DNA of 64,000 bases from UBA964 sp037444685 (GTDB lineage: Bacteria; Pseudomonadota; Gammaproteobacteria; Steroidobacterales; Steroidobacteraceae): positions 124,001 to 188,000 of the forward strand of contig JBBILX010000002.1 of NCBI GenBank assembly GCA_037444685.1. Reading direction: 5' to 3'. Below the pieces are notes generated by a model. It searched no databases and was not told the origin of the DNA. It saw nothing but the letters and a program-made list of their open reading frames with translations. This document shows positions 53,455 to 63,505 of this stretch, in pieces. Position numbers and translations under genes: made by a program. Within the stretch, counting starts at the first letter, position 1; every line of letters starts with the position of its first letter.

Positions 53455-55056
53455 TCACTCCCACTCGATCGTCGCCGGCGGCTTGCCGGTAATGTCGTAG
53501 ACGACGCGCGAGACGCCCTTGACCTCGTTGACGATGCGCCGCGAGCAGACGTCGAGCAGCTCGGAGGGCAGCTGCGCCCACCGCGCAGTCATGAAGTCGA
53601 CGGTCTCCACGGCGCGCAGCGCGATCACGGGCTCGTGACGCCGCCCATCGCCGGTGACGCCGACGGACTTGACGGGCAGGAACACCGCGAACGCCTGGCT
53701 CGTCTTCTCGTACCAGCCCGCGCGGCGCAGCTCTTCGATGAAGATATGGTCGGCGAGCCGCAGCGTCTCGGCGGCCGCCTGTGTGACCTCGCCGAGGATG
53801 CGCACGCCGAGACCCGGCCCCGGGAACGGATGCCGGTAGACCATCTCCGACGGCAGACCGAGTTCGACGCCGATCCGTCGCACCTCGTCCTTGAACAGCT
53901 CGCGCAGCGGTTCGACGAGTTCGAGCTTCATCCTCTCGGGCAGTCCGCCGACGTTGTGGTGGCTCTTGATGACGTGCGCCTTGCCGGTCCTGCTGCCGGC
54001 GGACTCGATCACGTCGGGATAGATCGTCCCCTGCGCGAGGAAGCCGACGCCCTCGAGCTTCGCGGCCTCCTCCTCGAACACCTCGACGAACAGGCGACCG
54101 ATGATCTTGCGCTTCGCCTCCGGATCGGCGACGCCCGCGAGCGCACCGAAGAAGCGCTCCGCCGCATCGACGCGGATCACGCGCACGCCGAGGTTCTTCG
54201 CGAACACCTGCATGACCTGGTCGCCCTCCTGATGGCGCAGCAGGCCATGGTCGACGAATACGCAGACGAGCTGCTCGCCGATCGCCTTGTGCAGCAGGGC
54301 GGCGACGACCGACGAATCGACACCGCCCGACAGGCCGAGCAGCACCTTGCCGCCACCGACCTCGGCGCGCACTCGCGCGATGGCATCCTCAATGATGTTG
54401 ATGGGGTTCCAGCCCGACTCGCAGCCGCAGATCTCGCGCAGGAAGCGCTCGTAGATGCGCTTACCCTGCCTCGTGTGCGTGACCTCCGGGTGGAACTGCA
54501 GCGCGTAGAAGCGGCGCACCTCGTCGGCCATGCCTGCGATCGGCACATCGGCCGTCGAGGCGATCACGCGAAAGCCCGGCGGCAGTGCGGTCACACGGTC
54601 GCCGTGGCTCATCCAGACGTCGAGCAGCCCGTGACCTTCCGCGCTCACGCGATCCTCGATGTCGCGGAGCAGCGCCGAGTGGCCACGCGCGCGGACCTCC
54701 GCATAGCCGAATTCGTGGACCTCGCCCGCTTCGACCACGCCACCGAGCTGCGCAGCCATGGTCTGCATGCCGTAGCAGATGCCGAGCACCGGGACGCCGC
54801 TGTCCCAGACCGCGGCGGGCGCGGCCGGCGCACCCGGATGGGTGACCGACTCGGGCCCGCCCGAGAGGATGATGCCGCGCGCACCGAAGGCGCGCACGTC
54901 GGCATCGCTGGCGTCCCAGGGATGGATCTCGCAGTAGACGCCGAGTTCTCGGACGCGACGCGCGATCAGCTGCGTATACTGGGAACCGAAATCGAGGATC
55001 AGGACGCGGTGCGCGTGGATGTCGCGGGCGGCGGCGCCCGTCGCGGGCGCCATCAT
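53455..55056 (-). CDS. guaA: GMP synthase (glutamine-hydrolysing)
   Basis: Converts XMP to GMP. 533 residues (an adjacent second ATG gives 532). The class I amidotransferase has nucleophile Cys in LGICYGMQTMAAQLGG; the PP-loop ATP pyrophosphatase has GLSGGVDSSVVAALLH; the C-terminal dimerisation domain ends PPATIEWE. The start overlaps the guaB stop, forming the standard guaBA operon. Confidence 0.97.
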   Translation of the reverse strand: MMAPATGAAARDIHAHRVLILDFGSQYTQLIARRVRELGVYCEIHPWDASDADVRAFGARGIILSGGPESVTHPGAPAAPAAVWDSGVPVLGICYGMQTMAAQLGGVVEAGEVHEFGYAEVRARGHSALLRDIEDRVSAEGHGLLDVWMSHGDRVTALPPGFRVIASTADVPIAGMADEVRRFYALQFHPEVTHTRQGKRIYERFLREICGCESGWNPINIIEDAIARVRAEVGGGKVLLGLSGGVDSSVVAALLHKAIGEQLVCVFVDHGLLRHQEGDQVMQVFAKNLGVRVIRVDAAERFFGALAGVADPEAKRKIIGRLFVEVFEEEAAKLEGVGFLAQGTIYPDVIESAGSRTGKAHVIKSHHNVGGLPERMKLELVEPLRELFKDEVRRIGVELGLPSEMVYRHPFPGPGLGVRILGEVTQAAAETLRLADHIFIEELRRAGWYEKTSQAFAVFLPVKSVGVTGDGRRHEPVIALRAVETVDFMTARWAQLPSELLDVCSRRIVNEVKGVSRVVYDITGKPPATIEWE

Positions 55057-56519
55057 GAAAGGCGGTAGTTCGGCGCTTCCTTCGTAATCGTCACGTCGTG
55101 GACGTGCGATTCGCGGACACCCGCCGTGGTGATGCGCACGAACTGCGGCCGCGTGCGCATCTGCTCGATGTCGGCGCAGCCTGTGTAGCCCATCGCCGCA
55201 CGCAGTCCGCCAGCGAGCTGGTGCAGGATCGCGACGATGCTGCCCTTGTACGGCACGCGACCCTCGATGCCTTCGGGAACGAGCTTGTCGAGCTCGGTCG
55301 TGGTGTCCTGGAAGTAGCGGTCGCTCGAGCCATGGCGCTCGGCCATCGCACCGAGGGACCCCATGCCGCGATAGCTCTTGTAGCTAGCGCCCTGATAGAG
55401 CTCGACGTCGCCGGGCGACTCCTCGGTGCCGGCGAACAGGCCGCCGATCATGACGGCATGTGCGCCGGCGACGATGGCCTTGGCCACGTCACCCGAATAG
55501 CGGATGCCGCCGTCGGCGATCAGCGGTACCCCGCTGTCGGCGAGCGCCGCGGCCACCTGGGCGACGGCGGTGATCTGCGGCACGCCGACGCCGGCCACGA
55601 CGCGCGTCGTGCAGATCGAGCCGGGACCGATGCCGACCTTGACCGCATCGGCACCGGCCTTGACGAGATCGAGTGCCGCCTGGCCGGTGACGATGTTGCC
55701 GGCTATCACCTGCTGGTCGGGCCAGCGCGCCTTGATGTGCTCGACGACCTTGAGCACGCCGCGCGAGTGTCCGTGCGAGGTGTCGACGACGACGACGTCG
55801 ACGCCCACCTCGCGCAGCGCCGCGATCCGGTCGAAGGTCTCGGGGCTCGTCCCGACGGCGGCACCGACGCGCAGCCGGCCGCCCTCGTCCTTGCACGCCC
55901 GCGGCCTTTCGGTCGCTTTCTGGATGTCCTTGACCGTGATCATACCCTTGAGCTGATGCTGGTCATCGATCACGAGCACCTTCTCGATCCGATGCCGGTG
56001 CAGCAGGCCGAGCACTTCCTCGCGCGGCGCGTTCTCGCGCACGGTCACGAGTCGCTCCTTCGGCGTCATGACCTTGGCGACCGGTTCGTCGAAACGGGTC
56101 TCGAAGCGCAGGTCGCGGCTCGTGACGATGCCGACGAGCTCCTTATCGACGACAACCGGCACGCCCGAGATGCCGCGCGCCTTGGTGAGTTCGATGACCT
56201 CGCGCACGGTAGCATCGGGCGAGACGGTGATCGGGTCGGAAATCACGCCGCTCTCGTACTTCTTGACGCGGCTGACCTCGCGCGCCTGGTTCTCGATGCT
56301 CATGCTCTTGTGCACGATGCCGATGCCGCCCTCCTGCGCGATCGCGATCGCGAGACGAGCCTCGGTGACGGTGTCCATCGCGGCCGACATGATCGGCAGG
56401 TTGAGCCTGATGCGTCGAGTGAGTTGGGTCGACAGCTCCACCTCGCGCGGCAGCACTTCGGAGTAGGCGGGGACCAGAAGCACGTCGTCGAAGGTCAGTG
56501 CTTCGTCGAGAATGCGCAT
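55053..56519 (-). CDS. guaB: Inosine-5'-monophosphate dehydrogenase
   Basis: Rate-limiting step of GMP synthesis, IMP to XMP with NAD. 488 residues. Tandem CBS domains lie at about 95-205; the catalytic loop cysteine is in GIGPGSICTTRVVAGVG, and the flap region has YKGSIVAILHQLAGGLRAAM. It lies divergent from xseA. Confidence 0.97.
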   Translation of the reverse strand: MRILDEALTFDDVLLVPAYSEVLPREVELSTQLTRRIRLNLPIMSAAMDTVTEARLAIAIAQEGGIGIVHKSMSIENQAREVSRVKKYESGVISDPITVSPDATVREVIELTKARGISGVPVVVDKELVGIVTSRDLRFETRFDEPVAKVMTPKERLVTVRENAPREEVLGLLHRHRIEKVLVIDDQHQLKGMITVKDIQKATERPRACKDEGGRLRVGAAVGTSPETFDRIAALREVGVDVVVVDTSHGHSRGVLKVVEHIKARWPDQQVIAGNIVTGQAALDLVKAGADAVKVGIGPGSICTTRVVAGVGVPQITAVAQVAAALADSGVPLIADGGIRYSGDVAKAIVAGAHAVMIGGLFAGTEESPGDVELYQGASYKSYRGMGSLGAMAERHGSSDRYFQDTTTELDKLVPEGIEGRVPYKGSIVAILHQLAGGLRAAMGYTGCADIEQMRTRPQFVRITTAGVRESHVHDVTITKEAPNYRLS

Positions 56520-56621
56520 GGGGACGTCCAGAAGGGATTGGACGCGCCATTCTACGCACCCGCCAAAAGCCGGTAAACTGCTGGCGCAGCGATGCGCTGC
56601 CCGACCGACGCTGCCATTGCC

Positions 56622-57980
56622 ATGTCACTGTTGCGCCCGCAGCGCGACGTTTACACCGTCTCCCGCCTGAATCGGGAGGTGCGCATCCTGCTCGAACAGG
56701 GCATGCCGCTGCTGTGGGTCGAGGGCGAGATCTCGAATCTCGCGCGGCCTGCCTCGGGGCACTGGTACTTCTCGCTCAAGGACCGCGACGCCCAGGTCCG
56801 CTGCGCGATGTTCCGCCAGCGGACCTTGGGTCTGCGCTTCACGCCGCGGGACGGCCTCGCGGTGATCGCACGGGCACGCGTCGGCCTCTACGAGCCGCGC
56901 GGCGACTATCAGCTCATCGTCGAGCAGCTCGAGGAGGCTGGCGACGGCGCGCTGCGCCGCGAGTTCGAGCAACTGCGCGCACGGCTCGAACGTGAGGGTC
57001 TGTTCGCGGCCGAACGCAAGCGACCGCTGCCGCGACTGCCGCGCCGCATCGGTGTCGTGACCTCGCCGACCGGCGCCGCCCTTCGCGACGTGCTGCACGT
57101 GCTCGGGCGCCGCTTCCGCGCGATCCCCGTCGTGATCTACCCGAGCGCCGTACAGGGCGCGCAGGCCGTGCCTTCGCTGCTCGCGGCGCTCGAGCGGGCG
57201 GCCCGCCGCGCCGAGTGCGACGTGCTGATCGTCGCGCGCGGCGGCGGTTCGCTCGAGGATCTGTGGGCGTTCAACGACGAGCGGGTTGCGCGCGCGCTCG
57301 CCGCGATGCCGATGCCCGTCGTCACCGGCATCGGCCACGAGGTCGACTTCACGATCGCCGACTTCGTGGCCGACCTGCGCGCGCCAACGCCGTCGGGAGC
57401 TGCCGAACGGGTCGTGCCGGACGCGCGCGAGTGGCTCACCGGCCTCGCGCAGTTCGCCAGAAGGCTGCACCTCGCCATGGCACGCACGCTGCGTGAACAG
57501 ATGCAGGCCGTCGACTCCCTGACCCATCGTTTGCGGCGCGTGCATCCCTCGGCGCGCATCGACGTCGGCATGCAGCGGCTCGACGAACTCGAGCAGCGGC
57601 TCCGCCAGGCGCTGCGTCTACGGCTCGGTCGCCGCGAGCTCGCGCTGCGGCAGCTCGAGTCGCGGCTCGCACGGCGCGCACCGACCACCCGCCTGCGCGA
57701 GCTCGGCCTGCGGGAGCTCACCCTCCGGAAGCGCCTCGAACACGCAATGAGCGCGCGACTCGCCGCGGCCTCGGCGCGGTTCGCCGTCGCGCGCAGTGCG
57801 CTGTCGGCCGTCAGTCCGCTCGCGACGCTCGAGCGTGGCTATGCCATCGTCACGCGGCTGGGCGACGGACGCCTCGTCGCCGACGCCGCGCTCGTCGCGG
57901 TCGGTGACGAGATCGAGACCCGGCTCGGTCGTGGCCGTCTGCGCGCCCGCGTCAGCGAGACCCATGCGCCAGAGTCCTGA
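56622..57980 (+). CDS. xseA: Exodeoxyribonuclease VII large subunit
   Basis: Degrades single-stranded DNA with XseB. 452 residues from ATG MSLLRPQRDVYTVSRL; an ATG 10 codons upstream is possible. N-terminal OB fold (WVEGEISNLARPASGHWYF), catalytic core with RIGVVTSPTGAALRDVLHV and ARGGGSLEDLWAFNDE, then a long coiled coil. guaB-xseA divergence is common in gammaproteobacteria. Confidence 0.95.
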   Translation: MSLLRPQRDVYTVSRLNREVRILLEQGMPLLWVEGEISNLARPASGHWYFSLKDRDAQVRCAMFRQRTLGLRFTPRDGLAVIARARVGLYEPRGDYQLIVEQLEEAGDGALRREFEQLRARLEREGLFAAERKRPLPRLPRRIGVVTSPTGAALRDVLHVLGRRFRAIPVVIYPSAVQGAQAVPSLLAALERAARRAECDVLIVARGGGSLEDLWAFNDERVARALAAMPMPVVTGIGHEVDFTIADFVADLRAPTPSGAAERVVPDAREWLTGLAQFARRLHLAMARTLREQMQAVDSLTHRLRRVHPSARIDVGMQRLDELEQRLRQALRLRLGRRELALRQLESRLARRAPTTRLRELGLRELTLRKRLEHAMSARLAAASARFAVARSALSAVSPLATLERGYAIVTRLGDGRLVADAALVAVGDEIETRLGRGRLRARVSETHAPES

Positions 57981-58845
57981 CTCCCGCGCGCGACTCGGCG
58001 CCCGGGCCCGGCAGGCGCTCTATGCGCTCGTCGCGCTGCTACCCGCCACGAGTGGCGCGGCGGCGCCATCGGTCGCGTCGGACGCACTGCCCCGGGAGCG
58101 GCCCGTTCCGGGTGGCATCACGCTGCTCGCCGTTGGTTCGGCTGCAGAGCCTGCGCCAGGAGTGTGGTTCGACGACCGTCGCGTCCTGCTGCGCGAAGCG
58201 GCGGGACAGTGGTTCGCCGTGGTCGGCATTCCCCTCGCGCGCGAGCCAGGTCAGGCGCGCCTGCGCATCGAACCGCCGGGTGGCGCGGTGCGCGAGCTGG
58301 CGTTTCGAATCGAGCCCCATGCCTACGCCATCCAGCAGCTGCGCGTCGCGCCGCGCCATGTCGATCTCTCGCCCGCGGACGCTGCGCGTGCCGAGCGCGA
58401 GCAGCAGCGCATCCGTGCACTGCTCGGGACCTGGAGCGAACCGGGGCCGTCGGCGCTGCAGATGGCCCTGCCCGTGGCCGGCAGGCGCACGTCGCCTTTC
58501 GGCCTGCGTCGCGTCTTCAACGACCAGCCGCGCAACCCGCACAGCGGTCTCGACCTGGCCGGCCCGGTCGGCACCCCCGTGCTCGCGCCCGCGCCGGGCC
58601 GGGTCATCGACACCGGCGATTACTTCTTTAACGGACTGTCGGTCTTCGTCGATCACGGCCACGGACTCGTGACCCTGTACTGCCACCTCAGCGCGATCGA
58701 CGTGCAGGTCGGCGATATCGTCCAGACCGGTAGCCGGCTCGGTGCCGTCGGCGCGACCGGCCGGGTCACCGGACCCCACCTGCACTGGGGCGTCGCCCTC
58801 AACGGCGCGCTCGTTGATCCGGAACTGCTCCTCGCGAGGCGCTGA
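57964..58845 (+). CDS. M23-family peptidase (peptidoglycan endopeptidase)
   Basis: 293 residues from ATG MRQSPDSRARLG, overlapping the xseA stop by 17 bases. A signal sequence (to about residue 32) is followed by a beta-rich domain, then a LytM/M23 domain. Zinc ligands are present in NPHSGLDLAGPVGTPV and GPHLHWGVALNG, so it should be active. It likely cuts cell-wall cross-links in the periplasm. Related genes accompany xseA in other gammaproteobacteria. Confidence 0.92.
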   Translation: MRQSPDSRARLGARARQALYALVALLPATSGAAAPSVASDALPRERPVPGGITLLAVGSAAEPAPGVWFDDRRVLLREAAGQWFAVVGIPLAREPGQARLRIEPPGGAVRELAFRIEPHAYAIQQLRVAPRHVDLSPADAARAEREQQRIRALLGTWSEPGPSALQMALPVAGRRTSPFGLRRVFNDQPRNPHSGLDLAGPVGTPVLAPAPGRVIDTGDYFFNGLSVFVDHGHGLVTLYCHLSAIDVQVGDIVQTGSRLGAVGATGRVTGPHLHWGVALNGALVDPELLLARR

Positions 58846-58885
58846 CGGCGTCGCGACCCAACCCTCTGCGGGCGAATCGGCGCTC

Positions 58886-60304
58886 TCAGCCCCGTGGCGG
58901 CAGGCGCCGCGGCGCGCGCCGGCGCCGCCCCGGTCCGCCGCGGCCTGCCGCAGGGGCGACTCGCGCAGCCTGCCTGACCTCGCGGCGCCGGTCATAGGGA
59001 TTCGAATCGCTGCGGTACTCGATGCGGACCGGCGTGGCGTACAGGCCGAAGTCGCGCCGGAAGACGTTGGCGAGATAGCGCGTGTAAGCGTCGGGTACGT
59101 GCGCGGTCTGGTTGCCGTGGATGACGATGCGTGGCGGGTTGCGACCACCCTGGTGTGCGTAGCGCAGCTTGATGCGTCGGCCGCGTACCAGCGGCGGTTG
59201 ATGGGCTTCGAGCGCCCGCTCGAGGCTGCGCGTCAGCTGCGGCGTCGTCATCTCGCGCATCGCGGCGTCGTAGGCGCGGATCGCGTCGGCCACGAGGCCG
59301 CCGACACCTGTGCCGTGGCGCGCCGAGATGAAGTGCACCGGCGCAAAGGGCACGAAGTCGAGCCGCACCTCGAGCTGGCGGCGGATCTCGTCGCGCTGGT
59401 CGAGCGGAATGCCGTCCCACTTGTTGACGGCGATCAGCAGCGCCCTGCCCTGCCGCAGGGCGAGCCCAAGGATGCTCGCATCCTGCTCGCCGATCGTGTC
59501 ATGCGCATCGACGACGAAGACCACGACGTGCGCGTCCGCGATCGCCTGCAGCGTGCGCGCGACGCTGGCGCGCTCGACCGCGTCGTCGATCCTCGCGCGG
59601 CGCCGCACGCCGGCGGTGTCAATGAGGACGAAACGCCGACCATCGCGTTCGAACGGCACGAGGATGCTGTCGCGGGTCGTGCCGGGTACGTCGCTGGCGA
59701 TCACGCGCTCCTCGCCGATCAGCCGGTTGATCAACGTCGACTTGCCGACGTTGGGTCGGCCGATCACGGCGATCCGTATCGAGCCGCCCTCCTCGGCCTC
59801 GTGGGCGGCGGCAGGCTCGAACCCCTCGAGCACGCGCTGCATCAGCGCGTCGCAGCCGTCTCCGTGGGTCGCAGCGATCGCCCGTGGCACACCGAGGCCG
59901 AGCGCATGGAAGTCCGCCGTCGCAGCGCCAGGCTCCAGACCCTCGGCCTTGTTCACCGCCAGGAACACCGGCTTGCCGGCACGCCGGAGGGCACGCGCGA
60001 CGAACTCGTCCTGGCGCGTCAGACCGGCGCGCGCATCGACGACGAAGACGATCCGGTCGGCCTCGGCGATCGCGCGTTCCGCCTGTCGACGCATCTGCGC
60101 GTCGAGACCGGACGCGTGCTCGACGAGGCCACCGGTGTCGACGACCACATAGGGCACGGGGCCGAGCGTGCCGAAGCCGTACTGACGGTCACGCGTGACG
60201 CCGGGCACGTCGGCGACGATCGCGTCGCGGGTCCCGGTCAGGCGATTGAAGAGAGTCGACTTGCCGACACTGGGGCGACCGACGAGCGCGACGACGGGCA
60301 GCAT
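58886..60304 (-). CDS. der: Ribosome-associated double GTPase Der (EngA)
   Basis: Essential 50S assembly GTPase. 472 residues. Two G domains: GRPSVGKSTLFNRLTG with NKAEG, and GRPNVGKSTLINRLIG with NKWDG; then the KH-like domain with PPLVRGRRIKLRYAHQGG. The C-terminus ends in an Arg/Gly/Pro-rich tail. Start at MLPVVALVGRPSV; the 30 codons upstream overlap the gap to bamB and are not conserved. Confidence 0.97.
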   Translation of the reverse strand: MLPVVALVGRPSVGKSTLFNRLTGTRDAIVADVPGVTRDRQYGFGTLGPVPYVVVDTGGLVEHASGLDAQMRRQAERAIAEADRIVFVVDARAGLTRQDEFVARALRRAGKPVFLAVNKAEGLEPGAATADFHALGLGVPRAIAATHGDGCDALMQRVLEGFEPAAAHEAEEGGSIRIAVIGRPNVGKSTLINRLIGEERVIASDVPGTTRDSILVPFERDGRRFVLIDTAGVRRRARIDDAVERASVARTLQAIADAHVVVFVVDAHDTIGEQDASILGLALRQGRALLIAVNKWDGIPLDQRDEIRRQLEVRLDFVPFAPVHFISARHGTGVGGLVADAIRAYDAAMREMTTPQLTRSLERALEAHQPPLVRGRRIKLRYAHQGGRNPPRIVIHGNQTAHVPDAYTRYLANVFRRDFGLYATPVRIEYRSDSNPYDRRREVRQAARVAPAAGRGGPGRRRRAPRRLPPRG

Positions 60305-60335
60305 GGCGACGGGTTCAACACGGCCCGCGGCAGGT

Positions 60336-61490
60336 TCAACCGTCCGCCGTGGCGCTGGCGACCGGTGTGCGGAACGCCGTGATGCGCCCGCCATCGTCGA
60401 TCAGCACGACCGTCGAGCCGACCGCGACCGGCGCCATGCTGACGCGACCGCCAGCCCGCGTGCGCGCGCGTAGCGCGCCGCTGGCGGCATCCAGCCAGTG
60501 GACGTAACCCTCGAAGTCCGCGATCGCGAGCACGCCGTCGACCACCGCTGGCGCCGAGAGGCCACGCCGCTTCAACGCGTCCTGCCGCCACAGTTCGATG
60601 CCCGTGCGCCGCTGCAGCGCGACGACATCGCCGTCGCTGGTCGAGACATAGACGCGGCCCGCGTCGTAAGTCAGGCCGCGGAAGCTCGACAGCTCGCGCG
60701 ACCACCACAGTTGCCCGGACTCGAGCGAGAGGCGCGCAACACGACCCTGGAAGCCGACGACGAACACGTCGTCGCCATCGATACGGACCGTGGCGTCGAT
60801 GTCGTTGAGGCGCTCGAGTTCGGTGCGCCCGCGCGCCGGCGCGATCGCCGTCTCCCAGAGCACGTCGCCCGAGGCGAGAGCGAAGGCCACGACCTTGCCG
60901 TTGTCGAAACCGCAGACCACCGCATCGCCGGCGATGACCGGCGTGGCCGTACCGCGCAGACTCAGGCGCGGTACCGTCTGCTCGTTGACCCAGATCTGCG
61001 TCCCATCGGCCGGCGCGAGCGCGCGCACTCGTCCGTCGACGGTCCGCACGACGACGGCCGCTGGTGCGATCGCGGGTGCGGCGAGCACTTCGCCCGGCAC
61101 ACGCGTGCGCCAGCGCTGCTCGCCGCTGTTGGCATCGAGCGCGATCACGTCGCCCTCGCTCGACCCCACGACCACGAGGCCCGCGCCCACCCCGGCACCG
61201 CCCGACAGCGGCGCACGGGTCCGTACCCGCCAGACCGTGCGGCCGGAGTCGAGCTCGAGCGCGACCACGTCGCCGTCGTGTCCGGCGGCAAAGACGCGCG
61301 CGCCCTCGACGGCAACGCCGAGACCGAGCCGCATGTACTCCTTCTGCCCGCCGACGCCGGCGCTCCATGCGCGTCGAACCTCGAGCGTGGCGCGGAGATC
61401 GACGAGCTCGGCAGGCGGGTCGACGTCCTTCTCCTTCGAGCAGGCGGCGAGCGTCGCGAGCGAGACGAGCAGCAGCAGGCGCGTGCGCAT
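60336..61490 (-). CDS. bamB: Outer-membrane assembly lipoprotein BamB
   Basis: 384 residues. Lipobox LAAC at about residues 14-17, then an eight-bladed beta-propeller of PQQ-like repeats (DANSGEQRWRTRVPGEVLAA, LESGQLWWSRELSSFRGL). Part of the BAM complex. Neighbours yfgM, hisS and der are the conserved synteny. Confidence 0.95.
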   Translation of the reverse strand: MRTRLLLLVSLATLAACSKEKDVDPPAELVDLRATLEVRRAWSAGVGGQKEYMRLGLGVAVEGARVFAAGHDGDVVALELDSGRTVWRVRTRAPLSGGAGVGAGLVVVGSSEGDVIALDANSGEQRWRTRVPGEVLAAPAIAPAAVVVRTVDGRVRALAPADGTQIWVNEQTVPRLSLRGTATPVIAGDAVVCGFDNGKVVAFALASGDVLWETAIAPARGRTELERLNDIDATVRIDGDDVFVVGFQGRVARLSLESGQLWWSRELSSFRGLTYDAGRVYVSTSDGDVVALQRRTGIELWRQDALKRRGLSAPAVVDGVLAIADFEGYVHWLDAASGALRARTRAGGRVSMAPVAVGSTVVLIDDGGRITAFRTPVASATADG

Positions 61491-61508
61491 GGCGGGGTCC
61501 TCGACGGT

Positions 61509-62186
61509 TCAGCCGGCTGGCTTGGCGTTGTCGACCGGTGCCTCGACGACGCCGTCAGCCTCGAGATCGGCGATCTTGAGGTCGAGCAGCGCCGCGTCGA
61601 GGACGCCGTCCTGGTCCGCGCTGCGCGCCGCGCGATACTCGCGCAGCGCGGCCGCCCGGTCGCCCTTGGCGAACAGCGCGTCGCCACGAACCTCGGCGTA
61701 ACGCGGCGCGAACGCGCCCGGTGTCTTTTCGGCGGCGAGCGTGGCCAGGGCCTGATCCAGATTGCCCTGCGCGATCTGCACGCGCGCGAGGCGCAGCCGT
61801 GCGACGTGCCGCAGTTCGGCATCACGGCTGCCGTTCATGACGCGCTCGAGGCGCTCGACGGCCTTGCCGAGTTCACCCACCTCGACGAATGATCGCGCCA
61901 GGACCAGGTCCGACTGATCGGCGTATGGGGACGACGCATAGTCGCGTCGCAGCTCGTCGGCCAGCGTCGCGCCGCGGGTGCGGTCACCGCGTGCAAAAGC
62001 TTCGAGCAACTGCTGGTAGCGGGTGCTCGCTTCGACCGCGCGCCGCTCGACCCGCTCCTCCCACCAGCGCCAGCCGACCAGCGCCGCGACGCCGATCGCG
62101 ACGCCCGCGAGCAGCCAAAGCCCGTTGTCACGCAGCCACTGCTTGACGCGCTCCCACTGCTCCTGTTCGTTGTAGTAATCGTCCAT
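61509..62186 (-). CDS. yfgM: YfgM-like TPR membrane protein, ancillary translocon subunit
   Basis: 225 residues. Cytoplasmic MDDYYNEQEQWERVKQWLRD, one transmembrane helix (about 22-40), then a periplasmic TPR region (SFVEVGELGKAVERLERVM). In E. coli YfgM binds SecYEG and the PpiD chaperone. Placed between hisS and bamB as expected. Confidence 0.93.
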   Translation of the reverse strand: MDDYYNEQEQWERVKQWLRDNGLWLLAGVAIGVAALVGWRWWEERVERRAVEASTRYQQLLEAFARGDRTRGATLADELRRDYASSPYADQSDLVLARSFVEVGELGKAVERLERVMNGSRDAELRHVARLRLARVQIAQGNLDQALATLAAEKTPGAFAPRYAEVRGDALFAKGDRAAALREYRAARSADQDGVLDAALLDLKIADLEADGVVEAPVDNAKPAG

Positions 62187-62213
62187 CGATGTCTCCGTTG
62201 ATTCGAGCGCGAA

Positions 62214-63488
62214 TCAGGCGCCGAGCAGGCGCACGACCTCGCGGGTCAGGTCCGCCGGCGCGAGCTCCGTCTGCACGCCTTCCTCGCGCAGCGACTTGAC
62301 CCGCACGACGCCGCGCGCGAGCTCGTCGTCGCCGATCACCACCGCGACCCGCGCGCCGCTGCGATCGGCACGCCGGAACTGCGCCTTGAAATGGCCCCCG
62401 CCGAGATTGAGCTCGATGCGCCGCCCGGGCAACGCATCTCGCAGTGCCTCGGCATGGACGAGCGCGGCGCGCTCGGCCGCTGGGCCCTGGGCAATGAGGA
62501 AGACATCGCAGCCCGGCAGAGGCGGTGCCGTGCCCGCCTGTTCGACCAGCGCCACGACCCGCTCGACGCCGAGCGCGAAGCCGACCGCGGGCGTCGGCTC
62601 ACCGCCGAGCTGCGCGATCAGCCCATCGTAGCGACCACCCGAGCAAATCGCATTCTGCGAACCGAGCGCGTCGGTGATCCACTCGAACACGGTCCTCGAG
62701 TAGTAGTCGAGACCACGCACCAGCCGCGGATTGACGCGATAGGCGATGCCGAGGGCATCGAGCGCGGCACGCAGCGCCTCGAAGTGATCGCGCGACTCCG
62801 GATCGAGATGGTCAGCGAGCGTCGGCGCCGCGGCGATCAGCGACTGCATCTCGGGGTTCTTGCTGTCGAGGATGCGCAGCGGGTTCACCTGCAGCCGCCG
62901 CTGGCTGTCCGGATCGAGCCGTGCCTCATGGGCGCGGAAGTAGTCGACCAGCAGCGCGCGGTAGGCGCGCCGGGACTCGGCAGTACCGAGTGAGTTGATT
63001 TCGAGCGCCACGCGCCCGATGCCGAGCCGCTTCCAGAGCCGCGCGCCGAGCGCGATAAGTTCGGCGTCCACGTCGGGCCCGGGGAAGCCGACCGCCTCGA
63101 CGCTGAACTGGTGGAACTGCCGGTAGCGGCCTTTCTGCGGGCGCTCGTGGCGGAACATCGGCCCGGCCGTCCAGAGCTTGTGGCGTGCGCCGCGCAGCAA
63201 CCCGTTCGAAATCATCGCGCGCACCACCCCGGCGGTCGCCTCGGGTCGCAGTGTGAGACTGTCGCCGCCCTGGTCGACGAACGTGAACATCTCCTTCTCG
63301 ACCACGTCCGTGTGCTCGCCGATGGCGCGCCTGAAGAGTTCCGTATGCTCGACGACGGGGATGCGCAGCTCCTGGTAAGCGCAAGCGGCGAGCACGTCGC
63401 GAACGGTCGCTTCGACGAATGTCCACGGCGCCATCTGCTCGGGCAGGACGTCGTTCATGCCGCGAACCGGCTGAATCCGGCTGGTCAA
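62214..63488 (-). CDS. hisS: Histidyl-tRNA synthetase
   Basis: 424 residues from a TTG (LTSRIQPVRGMNDVLPEQ) with GGAG about 8 bases upstream; no ATG fits before the conserved start, so TTG is chosen. Class II motifs are present: LTLRPEATAGVVRAM, MFRHERPQKGRYRQFHQFSV, and histidine-binding LVRGLDYYSRTVFEW. C-terminal anticodon domain GAHFK-like GGGHFKAQFRRADRSGARV. Confidence 0.95.
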   Translation of the reverse strand: MTSRIQPVRGMNDVLPEQMAPWTFVEATVRDVLAACAYQELRIPVVEHTELFRRAIGEHTDVVEKEMFTFVDQGGDSLTLRPEATAGVVRAMISNGLLRGARHKLWTAGPMFRHERPQKGRYRQFHQFSVEAVGFPGPDVDAELIALGARLWKRLGIGRVALEINSLGTAESRRAYRALLVDYFRAHEARLDPDSQRRLQVNPLRILDSKNPEMQSLIAAAPTLADHLDPESRDHFEALRAALDALGIAYRVNPRLVRGLDYYSRTVFEWITDALGSQNAICSGGRYDGLIAQLGGEPTPAVGFALGVERVVALVEQAGTAPPLPGCDVFLIAQGPAAERAALVHAEALRDALPGRRIELNLGGGHFKAQFRRADRSGARVAVVIGDDELARGVVRVKSLREEGVQTELAPADLTREVVRLLGA

Positions 63489-63505
63489 GCGAGTACTCCA
63501 GATAG